Assembly (NCBI GenBank): GCA_009917445.1 | Contig: QZEE01000006.1 | Span: 62,001-126,000, forward strand | Reading direction: 5' to 3' | DNA: 64,000 nt | From: a bacterium D16-76 | GTDB taxonomy: Bacteria > Bacillota > Clostridia > Oscillospirales > Acutalibacteraceae | Translations under genes and position numbers: made by a program | The notes under the pieces: generated by a model | Databases searched by the model: none | What the model was told of the DNA's origin: nothing | Seen by the model: the letters and a program-made list of their open reading frames with translations, nothing else | Shown here: positions 41,492 through 51,189 of the stretch, one piece after another | Layout: each line of letters begins with the position of its first letter | Numbering within the stretch: the stretch's first letter is position 1

Positions 41492-41513
41492 CCCCCGGCG
41501 AACCGGGGGTTTT
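41492..41513 (+). terminator. Terminator after the ftsEX operon
   Basis: Stem CCCCCGG / CCGGGGG with loop CGAA followed by TTTT. Confidence 0.85.
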
Positions 41514-41555
41514 GCTGGTTTGGGTACCCCCCATGAAAAACCTGGCATTTTTTTC

Positions 41556-41584
41556 TTGCTGAACGCCCCCACATGTGCTATACT
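41556..41584 (+). promoter_or_regulatory. Promoter of tepA-uppP-ftsK
   Basis: TTGCTG (41556-41561), 17-base spacer ending TGC, TATACT (41579-41584), an extended -10 promoter. The leader to the tepA ATG is about 225 bases and includes a GGCGCCC/GGGCGCC hairpin (near 41594) and the inverted-repeat element at 41687-41790. Confidence 0.75.
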
Positions 41585-41686
41585 TAAAAACGCCGGCGCC
41601 CTGTGGGGCGCCCCAGGCAAAGGCTTTGTAAAAAAACGGGCGGTATTTTCCTTCCCCGGTATGATTCGCCTCCCTTTTTGGCAGAC

Positions 41687-41790
41687 TTATAGTAAACACC
41701 CTTGGTATCGGGCCCAGCCCTATCCCAAGCACGGCGGCCCTGCCGCCCGTCCAAAAGGGCCCAGCCCCTTTTGGGCCGTGTTCACTATAA
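41687..41790. repeat. Short MITE-like inverted-repeat element in tepA leader
   Basis: A 104-base unit with 13-base ends TTATAGTAAACAC (41687-41699) and GTGTTCACTATAA (41778-41790), 12 of 13 pairs. Inside are GGGCCC-containing dyads such as CAAAAGGGCCCAG / CCCCTTTTGGGCC. It lies between the promoter and the AAGGAGG ribosome site of tepA, so it will be part of the mRNA leader as a long stem. Confidence 0.6.
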
Positions 41791-41816
41791 ATCCCCATAA
41801 GGAGGCAGCTGTCACC

Positions 41817-42596
41817 ATGAAAAAAGGTACCGATAAAAAAAGCCACACAAAAGCCATGCAGAATGTAGACGAGGAACAGCAGGACCAGGAGCTGGATGGG
41901 GCCACAGCCCAGCAGAAGCAGATCAACGAGAGCGGGTCGGTGACCACCCGCTGCCAGGGCCATACCATCCATTGCCTTACCGTCATTGGGCAGATCGAGG
42001 GGCACTACATCCTGCCCTCCCAGAACAAGACCACCAAGTACGAGCATGTTATCCCTCAGATCGTAGCCGTAGAAGAGGACCCGGAGATCGACGGGCTCTT
42101 AATGCTGCTCAATACCGTGGGGGGCGATGTAGAGGCGGGCCTGGCCCTGGCGGAGCTGGTGGCGGGCATGAAAAAGCCTACCGTCTCCCTGGTGCTGGGG
42201 GGCGGCCACTCCATCGGCGTGCCCCTGGCTGTGGCGGCAAAGCAGTCCTTCATTGCGGAGTCTGCCTCCATGACCATCCACCCGGTGCGCATGAACGGCC
42301 TGGTGCTGGGCATCCCCCAGACCCTGGAATATTTCCAGCGCATGCAGGACCGCATTACCAACTTTGTCACCCAGAATTCCAACATTAGCAAAGAGCGCTT
42401 CACCACCCTGGCCATGAACACCCAAGAGCTGGTCATGGACGTCGGCACCGTCTTAGACGGCCCCGACGCCGTAGACGAAGGGCTCATCGATTCCCTGGGC
42501 TCCCTTTCCGACGCTATGGACTGCCTTTTGGACATGATCGGCAAAGGGAAGAAGAAAAGGGCCAAAACTACCCCGGCGAAACGGAAGGGGCGCTAA
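41817..42596 (+). CDS. tepA: ClpP-family serine protease TepA
   Basis: A 260-residue cytoplasmic protease of the ClpP/crotonase fold, related to TepA (YmfB) of Bacillus, which lies before spoIIIE just as here. The core IDGLLMLLNTVGGDVEAGLALAELV has the oxyanion region, the catalytic Ser is in GGGHSIGVPLAVAA near residue 132 and the His in SMTIHPVRM near 157. The first 40 residues (Lys/Gln/Glu-rich) and the last 15 (Lys/Arg-rich) are disordered. The ATG at 41817 follows AAGGAGG; the upstream open frame is leader. Role suggested in Bacillus: degradation of small spore proteins or signal peptides. Confidence 0.9.
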   Translation: MKKGTDKKSHTKAMQNVDEEQQDQELDGATAQQKQINESGSVTTRCQGHTIHCLTVIGQIEGHYILPSQNKTTKYEHVIPQIVAVEEDPEIDGLLMLLNTVGGDVEAGLALAELVAGMKKPTVSLVLGGGHSIGVPLAVAAKQSFIAESASMTIHPVRMNGLVLGIPQTLEYFQRMQDRITNFVTQNSNISKERFTTLAMNTQELVMDVGTVLDGPDAVDEGLIDSLGSLSDAMDCLLDMIGKGKKKRAKTTPAKRKGR

Positions 42597-42665
42597 GCCC
42601 CCGGCGTTTACGCCGTTACATAAAGCTGCCATATTTTGTTACCACATACCGAAAAGGAGGCCGCC

Positions 42666-43607
42666 ATGACCATATTTGACGCGGCCCTGCAGGGCATCAT
42701 CCAGGGGGCCACAGAGTTCCTCCCCGTGTCCAGCAGCGGCCATCTTTCCATTTCCCAGCACCTGTTCGGCATCCAGCTGCCGGGCATCCTGTTCGACATC
42801 ATGCTGCACCTGGGCACCTTAGCCGCCGTGGTCTTTGTGTACCGCCAGCTGGTGTGGCGGCTTATCAAAGAGTTCTTTTCCCTTTGCGGCGATATCCTCC
42901 ACAAGCAGTTCAAATGGGGCGAAATGAGCCGCGACCGCCGCCTGCTCATGATGCTCATCATCGGCCTTGTGCCCCTGTTCCTTTTGTTCCTGCCCATCCC
43001 GGGCACCGGCATGAAGATCAAAGACTTTTCCGAAATGCTGGCTTCCGACACCTCCATCCTCATGGAAGGCCTGTCCCTGCTGCTCACCAGCGCGCTGCTT
43101 TTCCTGGGCATCCACGCCAATAAGCAGAACCAGCAGAAAATGGTCAAAAACCGGGACGGCGCCCTGGTCCCCTCCAAAGGCCGCAGAAAAATCCACACCG
43201 TGGACGCCCTGGTCATTGGCTTTACCCAGTGCATGGCGGCAGTGTTCCCGGGCCTGTCCCGTTCCGGCTCTACCCTGTCGGTAGGGCTTATGCGGGGCAT
43301 CAGCCAGCAAACCGCCCTGGACTATTCCTTTGTGCTGGGCATCCCCTCCATTGCCGCCGCGGCCCTGGTGTCCCTAAAAGACATCGGCTCCACCGGCGAA
43401 AGCATCGGCGCGGCCCCGCTGATTGTGGGGGTAGTGGTGTCGGCCATCGTGGGCTTTTTGGCCATTAAGCTGCTGCGGTGGATCGTCACCACCAACAAAA
43501 TGGAAGTTTTCGCGTATTATACCCTAATCGCCGGCGGCATCGTCACGGTTTTGGGCATCATCGAACATATCATAGGAAAAAACCTGTTTACCGGCCTCCC
43601 GTTGTAA
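42666..43607 (+). CDS. uppP: Undecaprenyl-diphosphatase UppP (BacA)
   Basis: An integral membrane phosphatase that recycles the lipid carrier undecaprenyl pyrophosphate and gives bacitracin tolerance. The 313-residue protein has both signature regions: GIIQGATEFLPVSSSGHL near residue 10 and PGLSRSGSTLSVGLMRG near 200, plus about eight helices. It is somewhat longer than average because of an extra cytoplasmic loop around residues 75-90 and 155-180. The ATG at 42666 has AAAAGGAGG. It lies between tepA and ftsK. Confidence 0.95.
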   Translation: MTIFDAALQGIIQGATEFLPVSSSGHLSISQHLFGIQLPGILFDIMLHLGTLAAVVFVYRQLVWRLIKEFFSLCGDILHKQFKWGEMSRDRRLLMMLIIGLVPLFLLFLPIPGTGMKIKDFSEMLASDTSILMEGLSLLLTSALLFLGIHANKQNQQKMVKNRDGALVPSKGRRKIHTVDALVIGFTQCMAAVFPGLSRSGSTLSVGLMRGISQQTALDYSFVLGIPSIAAAALVSLKDIGSTGESIGAAPLIVGVVVSAIVGFLAIKLLRWIVTTNKMEVFAYYTLIAGGIVTVLGIIEHIIGKNLFTGLPL

Positions 43608-43658
43608 AGGCGGGGGCCAAGGGCCGCGGGCCCAGTGAGGAAAGGAAGGGGTATTGTA

Positions 43659-46385
43659 GTGGCTGAGAAAAAAGAGGCCCCGGCGGCCCAGAAAAAGCCG
43701 GCGGCTAAAAAGAGGGCGGCAAGCCCGGCGGGGAAGAGGAAGCCGTCAGGCGCCCGGGGCAAAGGCAGCGCCCCGGCCCGCATGAACGCCGAGGCCATAC
43801 GCCAGCGCAACCAGATGCGGGCCGTGGTCATGTTTGCCTGCGCCATTTTCCTGGGCTGCCTGGTGCTCATCCCCGGGGACAACCTGTGGAAATGGGCCCA
43901 CGAAGTGGTGCTGGGCCTGTTTGGCAGCTGGGCGCTGCTGTGGCCGGTCTTAATGATTTACGTAGCCGTCATCACCACCCTGGAAAAACCCCGGGGCCCC
44001 ATCACCGGCAAGGTATGGCTTACGGTGCTCATCATCGTGCTGTTTTGCATGACAGGCTTTATCTTTGGCGGCGCAAAGCTGGCCCAGGGCCTAAACTTCG
44101 GCGAATACATAAGCGCCCTCTACACCCGCAATTCCGGGGTAGGCGGCGGCGTGACCGGCGGCCTTTTAGGCCAGCTTCTCCTTAAGGCGGCGGGCATCAC
44201 CGGCGCCAAGATCATCGTGCTGCTGCTGCTTTTCGTGGCTCTGATGGTCCTAACCGGTACCACCCTCATCGGCCTGTTCCGCACCATCAAGCGGCCTGTA
44301 GACGCCATGTCCGAAGGCCTGCAAAGCGCCCGCCAGCGCCGGGAGGAAGAGCGCCTGATCTTAGAGCAGGACCGCCACAGCATCGACGTACCCTTAGAGC
44401 CCGCCGATATATCCCCCGCCGTAGCCGCCGGGGACCTGTCCGCCCTGTTCCCAAAATCAAAGCCCAAAAAAGGGAAGCCCCAGCGCAATGAAAAGCTGGA
44501 CAAGCTCCAAGCCGTCTTCGGCATCGAGCAGGAGCCCCCCGCCGCGCCCGCCCCTGAAGAGGCGGAGCCGGAGCCTGCGCCTGCCGCCCCCGAGACCCCC
44601 GCCATTGCCGAAGCTACCCAAGAACTGGACGAGGCCTTAAAAGAGATCCAGGAAATGCCCCTGCCCGTTCCCCCAGGCATAGCGCCGCCACCGCCCCCGG
44701 AAGAAATGGAGGATCTTTCCTCTGGCCAGCCGGAAGACACCGGGGCCCATGGGGAAGAGGGCCCTGGGCAAGAGCTGCAGGCCTTCCTGGAAAACGCCGC
44801 CCCCAAGCCCCAGGCAGAGCCCCCCGCCGCCACCCCCGAGCAGATGGCCTTGTACCAGGCGGCAGAGCAGATGCAGGACCCGGCCCTCTACTGCTTCCCG
44901 CCGGTAAGCATGCTCAAAGAAAGCCCCAAGGCAGACCCCGCCAAAGAGACCGAAGAGCTGCAGACCAACGGCCGCATCCTGGTAGATACCCTCAACAGCT
45001 TTGGGGTGCAGACAAAGATCCTGGATATCTGCCACGGCCCCTCTGTCACCCGGTATGAGATCCAGCCCGCCGCCGGGGTAAAGATCAGCAAGATCACCAA
45101 CCTGGCCGACGACCTGGCCCTAAACCTGGCCGCCACCGGCGTGCGCATCGAAGCCCCCATCCCCGGCAAGGCCGCCGTAGGCATCGAGGTGCCCAATAAG
45201 ACCCGCAACATGGTCTGCATGCGGGACCTCATCCAGTCCAACGCCTTCCAGACCTCCAAAGGCAAGCTTTCCGCCGCTCTGGGCCGGGACATCGCCGGCC
45301 AGCCCGTCATTGCGGACCTGGCTAAAATGCCCCACCTGCTCATTGCGGGTACCACGGGTTCCGGTAAATCCGTGTGTATCAACTCCATCATCATCAGCAT
45401 TTTGTATAAAGCCGACCCCAGCGAGGTGCGCTTTTTAATGATCGACCCCAAGGCCGTAGAACTCACCGAGTACAACGGCCTGCCCCACATGCTGGTGCCC
45501 GTTGTCACCGACGCCCACAAGGCCTCCGGGGCCCTGGGCTGGGCGGTCTCCGAAATGATGAAGCGGTATAAGATTTTCTCCGAAACCGGTGTGCGCAACC
45601 TGTCCGGCTACAACTCCCTGGCAGAAGCCCAGGACTACCAGGACGAAAACGGCCAGCCCATGCCGGCCCTGCCCCAAATCGTCATTATCATCGACGAGCT
45701 GGCCGACCTGATGATGGCCGCCCCCAAAGAGGTGGAGGACTCCATCTGCCGCCTGGCCCAGCTGGCCCGCGCGGCAGGCATGCACCTGGTGGTGGCCACC
45801 CAGCGCCCCTCGGTAGACGTAGTGACCGGCCTGATCAAAGCCAACATCCCCAGCCGCATCGCCCTTACGGTTTCCAGCCCCGTAGACTCCCGCACCATCC
45901 TGGACTCCGTAGGCGCTGAAAAGCTCTTGGGCCGTGGCGATATGCTCTTCGCCCCCGTAGGCGTCAACAAGCCCGTGCGTGTCCAGGGCTGCTTCCTGGC
46001 TGATGAAGAAATTTCCTCCATCGTCGAGTTTGTAAAAAAGACAAAAGAAATGGAGTACGACGAAAGCGTCTGGGAAGAAATCGAGCGCAACGCCGCCAGC
46101 GAAGGCGGCCGCGACGACGCCCTGGACGGCGGCAGCGACGAGCGCGACCCCATGCTGGAAGAAGCTGTCAAGTGCGTGGTAGAGGCCGGCCAGGCCTCCA
46201 CGTCCCTTTTGCAGCGCCGGCTGCGTCTGGGCTATGCCCGTGCAGGCCGCATCATTGACGAAATGGAGCAGCTGGGCATCGTAGGCCCCCACGAGGGCTC
46301 CAAGCCCCGCCAAGTGCTCATGACCTACGCCCAGTGGATGGAGCGCAACATGCAAAAGCCCGACCCACCCGCCGGGGAGGAATAA
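43659..46385 (+). CDS. ftsK: DNA translocase FtsK/SpoIIIE
   Basis: A 908-residue hexameric pump that moves chromosome ends through the closing septum or into the forespore. An Ala/Lys-rich start (1-45) is followed by four membrane helices to about 205, a Pro/Glu-rich linker to about 415, then the motor: alpha domain ([20 protein letters not shown]), beta domain with Walker A GTTGSGKS at 564-571 and Walker [14 protein letters not shown], and the winged-helix gamma domain ([21 protein letters not shown]) that reads KOPS/SRS sequences. The GTG start at 43659 has AAAGGAAGG ten bases upstream. Linked to tepA as in Bacillus spoIIIE. Confidence 0.95.
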   Translation: MAEKKEAPAAQKKPAAKKRAASPAGKRKPSGARGKGSAPARMNAEAIRQRNQMRAVVMFACAIFLGCLVLIPGDNLWKWAHEVVLGLFGSWALLWPVLMIYVAVITTLEKPRGPITGKVWLTVLIIVLFCMTGFIFGGAKLAQGLNFGEYISALYTRNSGVGGGVTGGLLGQLLLKAAGITGAKIIVLLLLFVALMVLTGTTLIGLFRTIKRPVDAMSEGLQSARQRREEERLILEQDRHSIDVPLEPADISPAVAAGDLSALFPKSKPKKGKPQRNEKLDKLQAVFGIEQEPPAAPAPEEAEPEPAPAAPETPAIAEATQELDEALKEIQEMPLPVPPGIAPPPPPEEMEDLSSGQPEDTGAHGEEGPGQELQAFLENAAPKPQAEPPAATPEQMALYQAAEQMQDPALYCFPPVSMLKESPKADPAKETEELQTNGRILVDTLNSFGVQTKILDICHGPSVTRYEIQPAAGVKISKITNLADDLALNLAATGVRIEAPIPGKAAVGIEVPNKTRNMVCMRDLIQSNAFQTSKGKLSAALGRDIAGQPVIADLAKMPHLLIAGTTGSGKSVCINSIIISILYKADPSEVRFLMIDPKAVELTEYNGLPHMLVPVVTDAHKASGALGWAVSEMMKRYKIFSETGVRNLSGYNSLAEAQDYQDENGQPMPALPQIVIIIDELADLMMAAPKEVEDSICRLAQLARAAGMHLVVATQRPSVDVVTGLIKANIPSRIALTVSSPVDSRTILDSVGAEKLLGRGDMLFAPVGVNKPVRVQGCFLADEEISSIVEFVKKTKEMEYDESVWEEIERNAASEGGRDDALDGGSDERDPMLEEAVKCVVEAGQASTSLLQRRLRLGYARAGRIIDEMEQLGIVGPHEGSKPRQVLMTYAQWMERNMQKPDPPAGEE

Positions 46386-47321
46386 ATGGCGGCAAACAAG
46401 CCCGGTGGGGAAGGGGCCCAGCGCCCCAAAAGGGCCATAGGCACCCGCGCGGCCGTCTTCTGCGTCTTTGTCCTGCTGTATTCCCTCACGCCCCTGGGCG
46501 CCCGTTTCTGGCGGCAGGCTTTTGCAGACAGCGGCTTTACCGACCGGGCCGAAAACACCCCCTTTGCCCTTATGCGCGTCCACGTGCTGGACGTAGGCAA
46601 AGCCGACGCCATCCTGCTGGAAAGCCAGGGCCGCTATGCCCTTTTAGACGCCGGCACCTATGTAGAAGGCGCTTACGTAGCCGACTACCTGGCCCGCCAG
46701 GGCGTCACAAGCTTAGACTACATCCTGGCCTCCCACCCAGACAACGACCATATCGGCGGCATGGTACAGGTGATGGAAGGATTCCCCACCGCCGCCTTCC
46801 TCCGCGGGGAGGGCTGGGAGGAGCCCGGCCAAGAGGCCCAAGACCTCCTCCGCTACCTGGAAGCCGAAGGCATCCCCCAGCGCGTCCTCTCCCCAGGGGA
46901 CACCCTCCCCCTGGGCCACGGGGAGCTGGCCGTGCTGGGCCCTCTGTACCCCTACGAAGACACCAACAACGGCTCCCTGGTTCTAAAGCTCACCTGCTTC
47001 CAGTTTTCCGCCCTGTTCTGCGGCGACATCGAAAAAGAAGCCGAACAAGACCTGCTGGATTCCGGCCAGGATCTTTCCGCCAACCTGTTAAAAGCCGCCC
47101 ACCACGGCAGCCGCACTTCCTCTACAGAGGATTTTTTGGCGGCCGTCTCCCCGCAGCTGGCCGTGGTGCCGGTAGGCCCGGACAACAACAACCTGCCCCG
47201 CCCCCAAGCCCTGTCCCGGCTGGAAGCCGCCGGGGCCCGCATCCTACGCACCGACCTGGACGGGGACATCCTCTTCTCTTACGACGGGGAGCACATCGGC
47301 ATAAAGACCGCCAAAAAATGA
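46386..47321 (+). CDS. ComEC/Rec2-like metallo-beta-lactamase fold hydrolase
   Basis: A 311-residue protein with one N-terminal membrane helix (about 18-38) followed by a metallo-beta-lactamase domain like the C-terminal part of ComEC. The metal motif HPDNDH is at residues 117-122 (SHPDNDHIGGM), preceded by VHVLDVGKADAILLE and followed by KAAHHGSRTSS. The ComEC channel helices are missing, so it is a stand-alone exported or membrane-facing nuclease/hydrolase. Its ATG directly follows the ftsK stop. The DUF3006 protein comes next, a frequent partner. Confidence 0.87.
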   Translation: MAANKPGGEGAQRPKRAIGTRAAVFCVFVLLYSLTPLGARFWRQAFADSGFTDRAENTPFALMRVHVLDVGKADAILLESQGRYALLDAGTYVEGAYVADYLARQGVTSLDYILASHPDNDHIGGMVQVMEGFPTAAFLRGEGWEEPGQEAQDLLRYLEAEGIPQRVLSPGDTLPLGHGELAVLGPLYPYEDTNNGSLVLKLTCFQFSALFCGDIEKEAEQDLLDSGQDLSANLLKAAHHGSRTSSTEDFLAAVSPQLAVVPVGPDNNNLPRPQALSRLEAAGARILRTDLDGDILFSYDGEHIGIKTAKK

Positions 47322-47342
47322 AAATAAAGGAGCACCGGCACT

Positions 47343-47564
47343 ATGAGACAGTTGACCATCGACCGCTATGAAGGAAAATATGCCATCTGCGAGGACCAGG
47401 AGCAGAAGTATTTCGCCATCGAAATCTCCGAGCTGCCCGAGGGCGCCAAGCCCGGCTCCGTGCTGGCCATCAGCGACGAAGGGCAGCTAAGCCTGGACCT
47501 GGAAGAGACCCAGCGCCGCCGCCAGCGCATCCTGGAAAAGCAGCGCCGGGCCTTTGGCGGATAA
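47343..47564 (+). CDS. DUF3006 small protein
   Basis: A 73-residue protein, MRQLTIDRYEGKYAICEDQ at the start, then a short beta-rich domain (FAIEISELPEGAKPGSVLAI) and a basic C-terminal helix. This matches DUF3006, small proteins typically encoded beside ComEC-like metallo-hydrolases; the function is unknown. The ATG has AAAGGAG upstream and lies 21 bases after the hydrolase gene, so they form one transcript that ends at the following terminator. Confidence 0.85.
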   Translation: MRQLTIDRYEGKYAICEDQEQKYFAIEISELPEGAKPGSVLAISDEGQLSLDLEETQRRRQRILEKQRRAFGG

Positions 47565-47617
47565 AAAAAGAATAGGCTGGCAGGGCGCACACAGCCCAGG
47601 CCAGCCTATTCTTTTTT
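47564..47617. terminator. Bidirectional terminator between DUF3006 gene and rodA
   Basis: A 17-bp stem AAAAAAGAATAGGCTGG / CCAGCCTATTCTTTTTT with a 20-base loop, serving two convergent genes. Confidence 0.92.
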
Positions 47618-47632
47618 GTTTTGTAAAGGATT

Positions 47633-48829
47633 TTAAGGGCTCTTCATCTTGCTGGTAAAGCGCAGGGGCTGCATACGCCGCAGCCGCAGGCCGTCGCTTT
47701 CCTTGCGGCGCATGTGCACGCTTTGTACCAGCCCAAAGCCCAAATACAGGCAGGCCGCCGACGACCCCCCCGCGCTGAAGAAGGGCAGCGTAACGCCCAT
47801 AACCGGCAGCAAAGCCAAGCACATGCCAATGTTCACCACAGACTGCAAGGCGATCATCCCAAAAAACCCAAAGCACATGTACTTGCCCAAATCGTCCCGG
47901 GCCATGCTGGCCACATGCAGCACCTTGGCCATAAACAAGAACAACAGCAGCAAGATCAGCGAACAACCCACAAACCCCAGCTCCTCGCCGGCCACCGAGA
48001 AAATGTAGTCGCTCTGCTGGAACGTCACCACATTGCTGGCCACCCGGGTGCCCTGAAAAAGCCCCTGGCCGTGCAGCTTCCCGCTGCCAATAGAGATGCG
48101 CCCCTGGTACTGCTGGTACCCGCCCTCCATCTGCACCGTAGGGTCTTCCAGGTTAAAGACAGCGGTAAACCGGCTCTTCTGGTAGTCCGGCAGCAAAAAT
48201 TCCCAGGCAATCGGGAAGGCCACCAAAATCACCACAAACAAAATGACAAAATACCGCAGCTGCACCCCAGCCCCCAGGCTCATGGCCAAGAACATAAAGA
48301 AGAACACCACCGCGGCCCCAGTATCCTTTTGCAGCTGGCACAGCAGCACCGGCACCAGGGCATGGCAGCCCAGCAAAACCACCTGCAAGGGCTCATCCAG
48401 CCGCCCGCGCCTTTTCACAGCGTCCAGGTGCTTGGCAAAGGTGACCATAAAAGCGATCTTCACCAGTTCCGAGGTCTGGAAGGTGCGCCCGGCCAGGTTA
48501 ATCCACGCCCGGGCGTCCACGCCGCCAGAGCCCTGCACGCGTATGCCGAAAAAGAACGTATAAATCATTAAAAACACAGAGGCCAGCGAGATCAACAGCC
48601 AAAAATTCGCCACCTCCGCATAGTCAATCAAGCTCACCACCACTGCCGCCGCCACCCCCAAGCCAATGGCCATCAGCTGTGTGCGGAAGTAATTGGTGCC
48701 CGTAGCAATCGATACGCTGCGCAGCAGCAGCAGGCTGTAAATGGAGATAGCCGCCAGCAGCAGCCATAAAAGGATGTCCGCCCGTTTCAGATACCCCCAT
48801 ATCCCTTTTAAAAAATGGTTTCCCTTCAT
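47633..48829 (-). CDS. rodA: Rod-shape SEDS polymerase RodA
   Basis: A SEDS peptidoglycan polymerase for lateral wall growth. With the ATG at 48829 it has 398 residues and ten membrane helices; landmarks are GVDARAWINLAGRTFQTSELVKIAF, FLGAMSL-like MFLAMSLGAG, SIGSGKLHGQGLFQGTRVA and VMGVTLPFFSAGGSSAACLYLGFGL at the end. These RodA-type signatures (AGRTFQTSEL) separate it from FtsW. An in-frame TTG at 48898 would add 23 residues; I prefer 48829 because the protein then begins MKGNHFLKGIWGYLKRADILL. A AAAGGA site lies 25 bases before it, separated by a GGGCGCGCGCCC palindrome. No mreBCD nearby. Confidence 0.9.
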   Translation of the reverse strand: MKGNHFLKGIWGYLKRADILLWLLLAAISIYSLLLLRSVSIATGTNYFRTQLMAIGLGVAAAVVVSLIDYAEVANFWLLISLASVFLMIYTFFFGIRVQGSGGVDARAWINLAGRTFQTSELVKIAFMVTFAKHLDAVKRRGRLDEPLQVVLLGCHALVPVLLCQLQKDTGAAVVFFFMFLAMSLGAGVQLRYFVILFVVILVAFPIAWEFLLPDYQKSRFTAVFNLEDPTVQMEGGYQQYQGRISIGSGKLHGQGLFQGTRVASNVVTFQQSDYIFSVAGEELGFVGCSLILLLLFLFMAKVLHVASMARDDLGKYMCFGFFGMIALQSVVNIGMCLALLPVMGVTLPFFSAGGSSAACLYLGFGLVQSVHMRRKESDGLRLRRMQPLRFTSKMKSP

Positions 48830-48937
48830 GCAGCCGTCCAGGGCGCGCGCCCATTCCTTTCTAAAATGATTCCACCGCCCCAGCCCCTCTTCATGCAAAA
48901 GGGCCCCAGGGCCTGTTTTCCCGATTTATGTAAAGCA

Positions 48938-48966
48938 ATTATACCACGTTTCCCGGTTTTCGGCAA
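48938..48966 (-). promoter_or_regulatory. Promoter of rodA
   Basis: Minus strand: TTGCCG (48966-48961), 17-base spacer ending TGG, TATAAT (48943-48938), an extended -10 promoter. Confidence 0.85.
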
Positions 48967-48983
48967 GTTTTTTTGTTTCAGGC

Positions 48984-49012
48984 TTTACTATTCCGCCAAG
49001 ATAATTTATAAT
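48984..49012 (+). promoter_or_regulatory. Promoter of fhs
   Basis: TTTACT (48984-48989), 17-base spacer, TATAAT (49007-49012). It is back-to-back with the rodA promoter, with the -35 boxes only 17 bases apart. Confidence 0.78.
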
Positions 49013-49069
49013 GCATAAAGGAAAGAAAAATCTTTTGGCCCCAGTGGCCGGAAAGGCGTGAGGTCCCTT

Positions 49070-50749
49070 ATGCTAACCGATATTGAGATCGCACAGAGCA
49101 CCACCATGAAACCCATCACCCAGGTGGCACAGGAGCTGGGCATACTGGAAGAGGAATTGGAGCTGTACGGCCGCTACACAGCCAAGCTCAACAACGCCGC
49201 TTTCCAGCGCCTGTCCCCAAAGCCGGACGGCAAGTTGGTCCTGGTGACAGCCATCAACCCCACCCCGGCCGGCGAGGGCAAGACCACCACTACCGCGGGT
49301 TTGGGCCAGGCCATGGCGAAAATCGGCAAAAACGCCATCATCGCCCTGCGCGAGCCCTCTTTGGGCCCCGTGTTCGGCATCAAGGGCGGCGCGGCCGGCG
49401 GCGGCTATGCCCAGGTGCTGCCCATGGAGAACATCAACCTGCACTTCACCGGGGACATGCATGCCATCACCTCGGCCAACAACCTGTGCTGCGCCATGCT
49501 GGACAACCACCTGCAGCAAGGCAACCCCTTAGGGATAGACCCCCGCCGCATCCTCATCAAGCGCTGCCTGGACATGAACGACCGGGCCCTGCGCAACGTA
49601 AACGTAGGCCTGGGCGGCAAAATCAACGGCGTTCCCCGGGAGGACGGCTTCATCATCACCGTAGCCTCCGAAGTCATGGCGATTTTGTGCCTGGCCGCCG
49701 ACATGCCCGACCTGAAAAAGCGCCTGGGCAATATCCTCATTGCCTACACCTACGACAATAAACCCGTCTACGCCCGCGACATCAAGGCCCAGGGGGCCAT
49801 GGCCGCCTTGCTGAAAGACGCCATCAACCCCAACCTGGTGCAGACCGTAGAAGGCACCCCGGCCATCATGCACGGCGGGCCCTTCGCCAATATCGCCCAC
49901 GGGTGCAACTCTGTGCGGGCCACCCGCCTGGCCCTAAAGCTGGCAGACTACTGCATTACCGAAGCCGGCTTCGGCTCAGACTTAGGCGCCGAAAAGTTCC
50001 TGGACATCAAGTGCCGCATGGCCGGCCTCAAGCCCTCCTGTATTGTGGTAGTGGCCACCGTACGGGCCCTCAAGTATAACGGCGGCGTGCCTAAGGCCGA
50101 TTTAGCCGCTGAAAATGTACCGGCCCTGGAAAAAGGCATCGTAAACCTCAAGGCCCACGTAGAGAACATGCATAAATTTGGCGTGCCGGTAGTGGTAGCC
50201 ATTAACCGCTTTGGCACCGACACCAACGCTGAGCTGCAAGTCATTGACAACTGCTGCAAAGAGCTGGGCGTGTCTTACGCCCTGTCCGAAGTCTTCGCCA
50301 AAGGCGGCCAGGGCGGCATGGAGCTGGCCCAGACCGTCTGCGACGTCATCGACAAGTGCGAGGGCTGCCAGACAAACTTTGCCCCCATCTATCCCGACGA
50401 CGCCACTATCGAAGAGAAGATCGGCACCATTGCCCAGAAGATCTACGGCGCAGACGGCGTCATCTTCACCAAGCAGGCCCAGAAATCCCTAAAAGACATC
50501 AAGGCACTGGGCGGCGATGCCATGCCCGTGTGCATTGCCAAAACCCAGTATTCCCTGTCAGACGACCCCGCCCTGCTGGGCCGGCCCACAGGCTTTACCA
50601 TCACCATCCGGGACTTAAAGCTCTCTTCAGGCGCCGGCTTTGTAGTAGCCTACGCTGGGGACATCATGACCATGCCGGGCTTGCCCAAAGTGCCCGCGGC
50701 CGAGAAGATCGACGTGGACGAAGCTTCCGTGATCCACGGCCTGTTCTAA
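49070..50749 (+). CDS. fhs: Formate-tetrahydrofolate ligase
   Basis: Fhs makes 10-formyl-THF from formate, THF and ATP, feeding one-carbon metabolism; folD at 59.5 kb supplies the next steps. The 559-residue protein has the standard start [20 protein letters not shown], the P-loop [12 protein letters not shown] near residue 62, and the [15 protein letters not shown] and [13 protein letters not shown] signatures. The ATG at 49070 (not the GTG at 49058) gives the conserved N-terminus with GTGAGG as the ribosome site. Highly conserved in clostridia, including acetogens, but also in non-acetogens. Confidence 0.96.
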   Translation: MLTDIEIAQSTTMKPITQVAQELGILEEELELYGRYTAKLNNAAFQRLSPKPDGKLVLVTAINPTPAGEGKTTTTAGLGQAMAKIGKNAIIALREPSLGPVFGIKGGAAGGGYAQVLPMENINLHFTGDMHAITSANNLCCAMLDNHLQQGNPLGIDPRRILIKRCLDMNDRALRNVNVGLGGKINGVPREDGFIITVASEVMAILCLAADMPDLKKRLGNILIAYTYDNKPVYARDIKAQGAMAALLKDAINPNLVQTVEGTPAIMHGGPFANIAHGCNSVRATRLALKLADYCITEAGFGSDLGAEKFLDIKCRMAGLKPSCIVVVATVRALKYNGGVPKADLAAENVPALEKGIVNLKAHVENMHKFGVPVVVAINRFGTDTNAELQVIDNCCKELGVSYALSEVFAKGGQGGMELAQTVCDVIDKCEGCQTNFAPIYPDDATIEEKIGTIAQKIYGADGVIFTKQAQKSLKDIKALGGDAMPVCIAKTQYSLSDDPALLGRPTGFTITIRDLKLSSGAGFVVAYAGDIMTMPGLPKVPAAEKIDVDEASVIHGLF

Positions 50750-50752
50750 GCC

Positions 50753-51187
50753 ATGGCCCAAACGTTTTATACCGATTCCCCCGAGGCCACCCAGGCCCTG
50801 GCCGCCCGCCTGGCCCCCCAGCTGCGGGGCGGTGAGGTGCTGGCCTTTACCGGCGGTATGGGTATGGGCAAAACCGCCTTTACCCGGGGCCTTGCCGCCG
50901 CCCTGGGGGCCGGGGACGTGGTGCAGAGCCCCACTTTTGCCCTGGTAAACGAATACACGGGCCGGCTGACCATCGAGCACTTTGACATGTACCGCGTCGA
51001 GACCTGGGAGGACCTGTACTCCACCGGCTTTTTCGACTACCTGGGTACAAACCGGGTGCTGGTCATTGAGTGGAGCGAAAATATTGATGGCGCCCTGCCG
51101 GAAGATACCGTCTATATCCACATCGCCCCCGGCGGTTCCGAATCCCAAAGGCGCATCACCATAGAAGGCTGGAAAGGGGAAATATAG
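50753..51187 (+). CDS. tsaE: tRNA threonylcarbamoyladenosine biosynthesis ATPase TsaE
   Basis: TsaE is the ATPase that, with TsaB and TsaD, puts threonylcarbamoyl on A37 of ANN-decoding tRNAs. The 144-residue protein has Walker A GGMGMGKTAFTRG near residue 39, SPTFALVNEY and the FDMYRVETWEDL segment, all typical. It begins three bases after the fhs stop and ends two bases before tsaB, so all are on one transcript. Confidence 0.95.
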   Translation: MAQTFYTDSPEATQALAARLAPQLRGGEVLAFTGGMGMGKTAFTRGLAAALGAGDVVQSPTFALVNEYTGRLTIEHFDMYRVETWEDLYSTGFFDYLGTNRVLVIEWSENIDGALPEDTVYIHIAPGGSESQRRITIEGWKGEI

Positions 51188-51189
51188 CT

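Noticed and set aside
42602-42615. CGGCGT/ACGCCG hairpin between tepA and uppP as a terminator
   Set aside because: Only six base pairs and no following T-run; uppP has no evident promoter of its own, so read-through is more likely.
45435-46583. 382-codon open frame on the minus strand
   Set aside because: Antisense to the FtsK motor domain; repetitive Gly/His/Val composition typical of a shadow frame.
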